Notes under the pieces: generated by a model
Told to the model about the DNA's origin: nothing
What the model saw: only the letters and a program-made list of their open reading frames with translations
The model's database searches: none
Position numbers and translations under genes: made by a program
Shown here: positions 1 through 5,932 of the stretch, in pieces
Layout: every line of letters starts with the position of its first letter
Position numbering within the stretch: the stretch's first letter is position 1
Assembly (NCBI GenBank): GCA_959606905.1
Contig: CAUHML010000127.1
Span: 1 to 9,198 of the forward strand
Reading direction: 5' to 3'
Source: an uncultured Bacteroides sp.
GTDB taxonomy: Bacteria; Bacteroidota; Bacteroidia; Bacteroidales; Bacteroidaceae
Length of the DNA: 9,198 bases

Positions 1-788
1 ATATCTTGTTCCTGTGATGTAAGAATAGATAACGGAACAGCATATTTCCCTTCATAACCGCTTGTGTGATCGCAAAAGACAACAGCATCGTGTGTGCCGC
101 AGAAGTTATCAACAGCTTTTTTTTCCGACTCAGCAAATTTCAGATGCGCACCAACAAAAATTGCAGTACGCCCTTTAGGAAAAGGAGGAAACTCCTCTCC
201 TAAACATATACGCCTAATAAGACGTGCCTGCGGCAAATTCTTTATCGAAAAGTCACGACTATAAATAGTTGTAAGGTTTATATGCACCGGACCACCGCCC
301 CGATGTCGGAGTTCTAGCAAAGCACGATTGATTTTCACGGTATTGCTCCATTCGTCTGCATCATTAAAAGTAACAGGAACATGCTCACTTAATAATACAA
401 TATCATTCTGAACAACTCGACGATCAATTACTTGAGGAATCAGATGTCCAATGCGATTAATATCCTGTGTACTTGTTACTGCCAATATTGGTAACTTACG
501 ATAATAAGCTTCTGTCAATCCTGATACATAATTCCGCGAGGCAGTTGCTCCAGTACAACTCAACACGACAACTTCGCCAGATTCCGCTGCCATACCACAA
601 GCCATATAAGCAGCACTACGTTCGTCCACGCTAGAATACATCTCAAACCAAGAGTCTTGCATTATGCTCGCCACAAACGTTAAATTGGTCGTACCGGGGG
701 AGGCAACTATCCTTTTAATGCCATGCTGTTTGAGCAATGATATAAGTATTTGAACGCTTCGTTCAGCAGTGTAATATTTCTGATTCAT
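1..788 (-). CDS. Thiamine-diphosphate-dependent enzyme, MenD/acetolactate synthase-like, 3' end cut by window edge
   Basis: The reading frame opens at an ATG at 788 and runs without a stop to the left edge, giving the first 262 residues; family members are usually 550-600 residues. The visible part is the N-terminal pyrimidine-binding domain of ThDP enzymes and the start of the central domain. Residues 28-35 (VASPGTTN) match the MenD-type early loop. VDERSAAY at 54-61 holds Glu56, at the place of the conserved glutamate that activates the cofactor. LSCTGATASRNY (76-87) and EAYYRKLPILAVTS (93-106) continue the domain in the MenD/acetolactate synthase pattern. The diphosphate-binding GDG domain would lie off the edge. 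It starts 20 bp after the SDR gene in the same operon. Menaquinone synthesis is unlikely here. A 2-keto acid decarboxylation or C2-transfer step on a nucleotide sugar, as in YerE-type branched-sugar synthesis, is a possibility but only inference. It does not resemble phosphonopyruvate decarboxylase. Confidence 0.85.
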   Translation of the reverse strand, partial: MNQKYYTAERSVQILISLLKQHGIKRIVASPGTTNLTFVASIMQDSWFEMYSSVDERSAAYMACGMAAESGEVVVLSCTGATASRNYVSGLTEAYYRKLPILAVTSTQDINRIGHLIPQVIDRRVVQNDIVLLSEHVPVTFNDADEWSNTVKINRALLELRHRGGGPVHINLTTIYSRDFSIKNLPQARLIRRICLGEEFPPFPKGRTAIFVGAHLKFAESEKKAVDNFCGTHDAVVFCDHTSGYEGKYAVPLSILTSQEQD

Positions 789-808
789 AAATATAATCAA
801 TTTTTATC

Positions 809-1930
809 TTATTTAGTTAGAACTTTAACAATCTCTGTCGGTGCATAACGAGCAACTAAGTACTTTAAGCGAGACTTCAACGTGGAATATATATTCAAGC
901 GCATCCGTTCCCCAGTCACTCTATCCATTTGAGCATTCAGTAAAAGAGCAGGAGAAGAGAAAAGTGGCGATTCTAAAAACGTGCCTAGACAAGATTCTAT
1001 TTCATCTCTAGTATTTTTGAAACGAAGTGTAGGTACAGCAAGCCTGATTTTTGAATTATCAAAACGACGATCAAACAGTCGACAATACTTTACTTGAAAT
1101 TGCATCGCCGGAAAACGCAAGTTTAAGCATTTATCTGTCATAACAACTTCCGGACGGTGACCTAAGTATTTCTCTAATACATGAAGATAAACTTCTAAAA
1201 TTTCTTCCCATTTATAAGCTTCATCTGTAGTAATATGATATACCTCACCAAGAGCCGCAGGTAATCCAATCAATCCCGCAATACCTCGAGATACGTCATA
1301 ACCATATGTAAGCGTGGTGTAATGCGATGCGATGTCTTTTGAAAAAACAATAGAATAGCCGTTCATAGCACGCCAAAGCCAATCCTCCTTTTCAAGTACC
1401 CCAAGCTGAAGTCGTGTTTCACTAAAAGTGATATAAGGTCTGATAATAGTCCAATTATTACAACCTGCCTCGTGAAGAATATTCTCCTGTCTGGCTTTTG
1501 ATAAAGCATATTCATCAGTATTCAGATATTCTTCATCCTTAATCATATCTAGCAGACGTGGCGTTTCTTCATTAATAAGCTCATCAGACGAAGTTGTTGG
1601 ACCATAAACACGGGCACTACTAATGAATATATATTGTTTTGTAGCCTTCAATAACTGAGAAACACGAACACGAAATTCATCCGTATTGTACACCATAAAA
1701 TCAACAATTGCATCCCAAGATTCTCGAAGCAAATCGTTAATAAACGTAATTTCATGCGCATTCCCCTGCACATAAGTAATATTCCTCTCAGACAAACGAC
1801 AGCTACGCGTAGTTACGTATACATCATCACCTTGCTCAGCAAGTATACGAGTCAAATGCTCCCCCATAGCTCCAGTACCACCAAGCAAAAGGATACGACG
1901 ATGTATTGTCTTCTTTTCTTGATCAATCAT
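809..1930 (-). CDS. NAD(P)-dependent epimerase/dehydratase-like protein (extended SDR)
   Basis: This is a 373-residue Rossmann-fold protein of the short-chain dehydrogenase/reductase superfamily. The dinucleotide-binding glycine motif is GGTGAMG at 17-23 after a hydrophobic beta strand. IFISSARVYG at 101-110 carries the active-site serine strand typical of sugar-nucleotide epimerases and dehydratases. YALSK at 141-145 is the catalytic YxxxK pair, so the enzyme looks active. The length is slightly above the usual 310-350 residues, and the C-terminal 50-60 residues match no domain I can name. The ATG at 1930 lies 10 bp after the PP-loop gene, and the stop is 20 bp before the ThDP gene, so the three are probably co-transcribed. 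The expected role is oxidation, reduction or epimerisation of a nucleotide-activated sugar in the cytoplasm. The exact substrate cannot be read from the sequence, and I do not see a match to a named enzyme such as GalE, RmlB or Gmd. Confidence 0.85.
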   Translation of the reverse strand: MIDQEKKTIHRRILLLGGTGAMGEHLTRILAEQGDDVYVTTRSCRLSERNITYVQGNAHEITFINDLLRESWDAIVDFMVYNTDEFRVRVSQLLKATKQYIFISSARVYGPTTSSDELINEETPRLLDMIKDEEYLNTDEYALSKARQENILHEAGCNNWTIIRPYITFSETRLQLGVLEKEDWLWRAMNGYSIVFSKDIASHYTTLTYGYDVSRGIAGLIGLPAALGEVYHITTDEAYKWEEILEVYLHVLEKYLGHRPEVVMTDKCLNLRFPAMQFQVKYCRLFDRRFDNSKIRLAVPTLRFKNTRDEIESCLGTFLESPLFSSPALLLNAQMDRVTGERMRLNIYSTLKSRLKYLVARYAPTEIVKVLTK

Positions 1931-1940
1931 TCTATCTTAA

Positions 1941-3167
1941 TTATTTTTTATATAGTGTTCCAATCTTACGAATTACTCTAAAAGGAAGATGGGCTAGCCA
2001 ATTTACGTATACAACCAAATAAGCGAAAGGACGAAAAGGCAAGCTCTTTCCATGTTTATTTGCAAAATCTACATTGTCACGAGCAAAACCATCCGTATTG
2101 TATTTATATACCTGCAAACATTTATATTCCCATGCATGTTTTTTCCATTGCCTTATGTCAAAGACTGTTCTAAATTGATCTAATTGATCAATTGAATCTA
2201 ACGCCATCATAGTACGTAAACATTTTGTGCAAATTCCACAATTTGTTGCAGATACATGTTCATTAGATGAATTAACACAAACATTTAAATGAGTCTGAGC
2301 TAACTTATTATTAACAATCCTCTGTGTCTTTTCTGATCGTTTATATTGAGCTCCATCGCACACAATTTCTAAATTTTCAGGACTTAATAATGGCATGATA
2401 TAAGGATCTGCAAATTCTTCAAGAAAAACTCTATCACGGGCTAAATCTATCATTTCTCCATAAGTATATGTATTACTAATATAATACCTCTTTAGTGATT
2501 TCTGAAAAGCCAAAACACTCGTTATTCTATTCAAAACCCCTGCTTTATACTCCCAGTCTGGTAAATAGAAATCAAATAAGTTCGTATTCATCATAATTGC
2601 CCGAGTTCCTATTGTATTTGCAAATGATCTAGTTATTTCAAAACGATTATTAGCTCTTTCCCATGTACGAGGATTTTTCACATCACCATATTGACCTACA
2701 TGAAAAAAAAATAAAGTATCAATTTTGTAATCAAGATCATCTGTATCAAAAAAACGATCTTGTAATGTAGAAAATGAATCTACCCCTCCAGAGAACCCCG
2801 TTCCAATGTGCAACTTCTCATTCTTAGATGCATTCTTAAATCCCTCTACAATAATTGGTACCTTATGAAAAGAAGGAGCAAAATCCTTCACTATCGCCAT
2901 CACATAATTGACAACATTATGATAAATTTTTTTTGAAACAACCCCTGAAATCTCAATAGGTTCATTATAATACATTGCAGGGTAAATTGCAGCCACCAAA
3001 AAGGCATCATAAACGTCATCTGTCAACCAATCAGCATACTTATCATCTACACTAAAATAGAGTTCTTTTGTTCTACTGAAGTTACATTCTACATCGCAAA
3101 TGAGACAAACCGATTGACCATTTTCGAATTTATTCTTCCTTTCTAATCTAAGATTTGATAATTTCAT
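1941..3167 (-). CDS. PP-loop ATP pyrophosphatase-like protein with QueC-like cysteine cluster, capsule locus
   Basis: This 408-residue protein is probably soluble and of unknown exact function. GFSGGVDS at 124-131 is the PP-loop of N-type ATP pyrophosphatases (QueC, asparagine synthetase, GMP synthetase, ThiI and relatives), which activate a carbonyl or carboxyl group by adenylation. Near the C-terminus, C297 and C310-x2-C313-x2-C316 form a four-cysteine set followed by LRT, like the zinc site of QueC. The N-terminus has another group, C21, C24 and C28. The roughly 120 residues before the PP-loop and 90 after the cluster do not fit QueC, which is about 220 residues, and no other queuosine genes are nearby. 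The known sugar amidotransferases WbpG/PseA also use a PP-loop, but the usual spelling there is SGGKDS and the N-terminus differs. I infer an ATP-dependent amide- or amidine-type modification of a sugar or substituent. The ATG sits 1 bp after the flippase stop, and AAAGG just upstream supports this start. Its base composition is very AT-rich. Confidence 0.75.
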   Translation of the reverse strand: MKLSNLRLERKNKFENGQSVCLICDVECNFSRTKELYFSVDDKYADWLTDDVYDAFLVAAIYPAMYYNEPIEISGVVSKKIYHNVVNYVMAIVKDFAPSFHKVPIIVEGFKNASKNEKLHIGTGFSGGVDSFSTLQDRFFDTDDLDYKIDTLFFFHVGQYGDVKNPRTWERANNRFEITRSFANTIGTRAIMMNTNLFDFYLPDWEYKAGVLNRITSVLAFQKSLKRYYISNTYTYGEMIDLARDRVFLEEFADPYIMPLLSPENLEIVCDGAQYKRSEKTQRIVNNKLAQTHLNVCVNSSNEHVSATNCGICTKCLRTMMALDSIDQLDQFRTVFDIRQWKKHAWEYKCLQVYKYNTDGFARDNVDFANKHGKSLPFRPFAYLVVYVNWLAHLPFRVIRKIGTLYKK

Positions 3168-3177
3168 CTCAACCTTT
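3168..3177 (-). promoter_or_regulatory. Ribosome binding site of the PP-loop gene inside the end of wzx
   Basis: On the minus strand AAAGGTTGAG precedes the ATG at 3167 and overlaps the last codons and stop of wzx. It is one of the few recognisable purine-rich sites here, since most other starts have AT-rich leaders as is common in Bacteroides. The arrangement suggests translational coupling of the PP-loop gene to the flippase. Confidence 0.5.
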
Positions 3178-4701
3178 AAGTTTTATTTTTTTCTTTATAG
3201 TTTCTACAAAAAAAGTGGACTCATGTTTATTAAGTCCGATAAGATATATAATCAGCCCAGTAAATAAGAATATTATCATAGCTGAAAAAATAAAATTCCA
3301 AAACGGGGTAAAAAAACGAATATCGATAGTAGAAGAAAATAATAGACACAAAACAAATACAGCTACAGAACGAAAAAGAACCTGATTAAAGAAATCACTT
3401 ATTTGAAAACCGTACTTTATATGAGACTGCCAAAGTAAAGCACAAATAACAAAAGCCTTAAATATTATATTGAGAATAAACACCCATTCCGGTGCAAATC
3501 CAATTCTAAGAAATAGAAAAGAGGCTAAAAGATTTACTAAATAAATAATCGTTAGGCAAATCTGATACAATCTAATATTACCTTCAGACAAGACCCCTGT
3601 CACAAGTGGACCAGCAAAACAATCCAATAGAGAATACAATAAGATAAGTATGATAAAAGATGATGTGTGCTTTGGCACTTCTACAAGCCATAATCCCACA
3701 ACATAATCAATATTCGCCATCAAAGGAAAGAAAAAAAACAACAAAATAAAAAAAGCAAATTTTTCGCTACGAAGGATTAAACTATGCATATAACTAACTT
3801 CCCCACTTGAATATGATTTCGTTATCTGAGGATTAACAGCCATAAGGAAATTATTTACAAAGCCATATACAGCAGCATTAACCTGCATCGCTATGCCCTG
3901 AGCTGCATTCACAACAGGACCACAATATATATTTAATAATATACTTGAGCCTTGGTCTTTAAGAACAACTACTCCATTCCCGAAAAACGCCCATCCAATA
4001 AATCTTGACATATCTTTAAGTAAGACTTTATCTAATATAAACTGATAATGAGCCTCTTTAAAATGATACTTACTATAGTATCCATAAACAATACGCATAA
4101 TTAGAGATACGGACATAAGCAACACTGACCATAATATCAATTTATCCCCTGGGAATAAGTATAATAAATAACATATTACTAATTTCAAAATAACCTCTAG
4201 GATGCTAATGTAAGCAAATGCTGACATTTTTTCATGGGCAATTATCAATGAATTATAAGGTACGCTGATGAGATTCACCATAAAGGTTATTATTGAACAT
4301 TGAAGCACCCAATTTGCTGAATATAAACGATTTGTCGGTATATTCATTTTTGTATTCAAGAACCATACACCCACAACTTCAGCAACTACCATAACAATCA
4401 ATGACATTACTATCTGGATATTCACAGATGTGCTGAATATTGTATTTAGCTTTTGTTTATTGCCTATACCTATCTCATAAGTTAAATAACGGCTAATTGC
4501 AACTGACAAAGATCCAGATATTATTGAAAACATAGCTACAACACCTCCTACAGCATTGTAAATGCCATAATCTTCTACGCCCAATGCTTGTAAAATTATT
4601 CGCGAAGTATAGAGTGAAACTGCAATGATAAAAAGCATCCGAACATAGAGCATTGCGGTATTCTTTGCAATTCGTTTATTGTTTTCAATAGTGGCAAACA
4701 T
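3169..4701 (-). CDS. wzx: Wzx-type polysaccharide flippase (MOP/PST family)
   Basis: This integral inner-membrane protein of 510 residues has about twelve or more hydrophobic helices spread over its whole length, and it has the size of O-antigen and capsule flippases. The N-terminus (NNKRIAKNTAMLYVRML, then SLYTSRIILQALG and VEDYGIYNAVGG) is the typical start of Bacteroides Wzx-like transporters. Such proteins move the undecaprenyl-diphosphate-linked repeat unit to the periplasmic face. I place the start at the ATG at 4701. The frame extends to 4734, but only through a TTG codon, the extra residues are not family-like, and AAAAGAAG lies about 10 bases upstream of the ATG. The gene follows wzz after an 86-bp gap and nearly touches the PP-loop gene. 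It is very AT-rich, as usual for serotype-specific flippases. The assignment as flippase rather than polymerase rests on the N-terminal pattern and is firm; the substrate is unknown. Confidence 0.9.
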   Translation of the reverse strand: MFATIENNKRIAKNTAMLYVRMLFIIAVSLYTSRIILQALGVEDYGIYNAVGGVVAMFSIISGSLSVAISRYLTYEIGIGNKQKLNTIFSTSVNIQIVMSLIVMVVAEVVGVWFLNTKMNIPTNRLYSANWVLQCSIITFMVNLISVPYNSLIIAHEKMSAFAYISILEVILKLVICYLLYLFPGDKLILWSVLLMSVSLIMRIVYGYYSKYHFKEAHYQFILDKVLLKDMSRFIGWAFFGNGVVVLKDQGSSILLNIYCGPVVNAAQGIAMQVNAAVYGFVNNFLMAVNPQITKSYSSGEVSYMHSLILRSEKFAFFILLFFFFPLMANIDYVVGLWLVEVPKHTSSFIILILLYSLLDCFAGPLVTGVLSEGNIRLYQICLTIIYLVNLLASFLFLRIGFAPEWVFILNIIFKAFVICALLWQSHIKYGFQISDFFNQVLFRSVAVFVLCLLFSSTIDIRFFTPFWNFIFSAMIIFLFTGLIIYLIGLNKHESTFFVETIKKKIKLKG

Positions 4702-4787
4702 TCTTATATAACTTCTTTTATATTTAATGAACAAATCATACGACTATAGTCATCTTAACTACATTATAGTTCATAAATGTATTGTTT
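4702..4787 (-). other. Longest intergenic gap, between wzz and wzx, with a short palindrome
   Basis: At 86 bp this is the largest non-coding stretch in the window and is strongly AT-rich. It contains a perfect 10-base palindrome, GACTATAGTC, at 4742-4751. On the minus strand TATAAT occurs at about 4763-4768. There is no G+C-rich stem followed by a T-run, so I do not call a terminator. No clear Bacteroides promoter pair (TTTG and TAnnTTTG at suitable spacing) was found. It may simply be the untranslated lead-in to wzx at the junction between the export genes and the serotype-specific genes. Confidence 0.4.
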
Positions 4788-5918
4788 TCAATCATTTACC
4801 TTCCCCATCAAGGTACTCCAGAAATTCTTTCCCATCAAATTCCAAACAATGACACTAATTACACTCAAAAATATAGATACCAAAACATAAATTTTCAAAC
4901 TGATGCCGGATGAATTTAATGGAATCACAGCAGGCTCTACTACTGCAAATACGGGCTTTTCTTCCTGAACTTTCGCCCTTGCAACTTGTAGTTGATTGGC
5001 TACCTGACTGTAAACTTGATAGGCTAGACTCATGTCATTTTGTAATCGCTCTTGTTCAGCACGGACACTTTGAAGAATCAAATTATCGTGCGTATCCACG
5101 TATTCAGCATATTTCCTTTGGGCATCATAATATTCATCTTGGCGCTCTTTGAATAACATCTCTAAATAAATACAATCCTCTTTTGCTTTTGAGGTACGAT
5201 AGCCAATGATGTATTCTTGCAATTTATGAACAACAGAATCAGCAACAACTGCAGCGATTCTAGGATCTTGCAAGGTAACTACTACATTAGTGATAGCTGT
5301 TTTCTTATCTACAGAAGCAATAATATTTTTCTTAAGAATCTTTATTTTCTTACTTGTCTTTTGGGTAAGTTCAATAGGACTATTGTTTGTTTTATCAATA
5401 TACTCTTTATTCTCATCCTCAAATAAGGATTTTATGCCACTAATTACCAAACCGGGGATACCCATCACATAACTCCACCAAGCAGAAGATTGCTCCTCTA
5501 AATAATATTCCAAAGAAGTCTGTTCTACTTTTTTTGCGCTTGGAACATTCATATCAAGAAGTTCCAAAAGAAAAGGAGTAGAGGAAACAATATCTGATGA
5601 AAGAGAAGCGTTTAATGCATCAGTACCATCTCCAATTGTTGCGCCGCTTCCCAAAAATGAAGCTGCAAGTCCGGCAATCCCATTAGTGCCTTTGGAATTT
5701 CCCATTTCAGGTGACAAAGTCACTTTGACTGTATATTGTTTAGGAATACTAAATGCTACTATAATCCCCATAATCAATCCTATTCCGGCAGCTTTATATA
5801 ATGTCTTGCGGATGCTTATTATCTTACGCAGAATATCCATCAAATCGATTTCCATCTCATCATTTAATAATTTATCCTGTTCTGAAGAGATATTTCTATT
5901 TAGTTGTTTTTCTGACAT
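4788..5918 (-). CDS. wzz: Wzz-type polysaccharide chain-length determinant
   Basis: This is a 376-residue inner-membrane polysaccharide co-polymerase. The Wzz layout is complete: a cytoplasmic N-terminus with EIDLMDILRKI at 23-33, a first membrane helix at about 42-58, a large periplasmic part, and a second helix at about 341-361 with a short cytoplasmic tail. Just before the second helix, PVFAVVEPAVIP at 322-333 is the conserved proline-rich Wzz segment. Residues about 245-320 are charged and helical, consistent with the coiled coil that sets oligomer shape. There is no Walker A motif or tyrosine-rich tail, so it is a Wzz-like protein and not a Wzc-type kinase fusion. It would govern modal chain length together with the Wzy polymerase, which is not in the window, and contact the exporter encoded 14 bp upstream. 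The ATG at 5918 gives the expected N-terminus. Confidence 0.92.
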   Translation of the reverse strand: MSEKQLNRNISSEQDKLLNDEMEIDLMDILRKIISIRKTLYKAAGIGLIMGIIVAFSIPKQYTVKVTLSPEMGNSKGTNGIAGLAASFLGSGATIGDGTDALNASLSSDIVSSTPFLLELLDMNVPSAKKVEQTSLEYYLEEQSSAWWSYVMGIPGLVISGIKSLFEDENKEYIDKTNNSPIELTQKTSKKIKILKKNIIASVDKKTAITNVVVTLQDPRIAAVVADSVVHKLQEYIIGYRTSKAKEDCIYLEMLFKERQDEYYDAQRKYAEYVDTHDNLILQSVRAEQERLQNDMSLAYQVYSQVANQLQVARAKVQEEKPVFAVVEPAVIPLNSSGISLKIYVLVSIFLSVISVIVWNLMGKNFWSTLMGKVND

Positions 5919-5932
5919 AAAAGTAAATTCTA

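Noticed and set aside
1..788. Phosphonopyruvate decarboxylase (aepY-like) or true menaquinone MenD
   Set aside because: The motif spelling is closer to MenD/acetolactate synthase than to AepY, and the capsule-operon context without men genes argues against menaquinone synthesis. A generic ThDP-enzyme name is kept.
4702..4734. N-terminal extension of the flippase from a TTG codon
   Set aside because: The 11 extra residues are not typical of the family, and an ATG with a plausible ribosome site follows at 4701.
4702..4787. Internal promoter or terminator between wzz and wzx
   Set aside because: A TATAAT and a short palindrome exist, but no TTTG / TAnnTTTG pair at proper spacing and no stem with a T-run.
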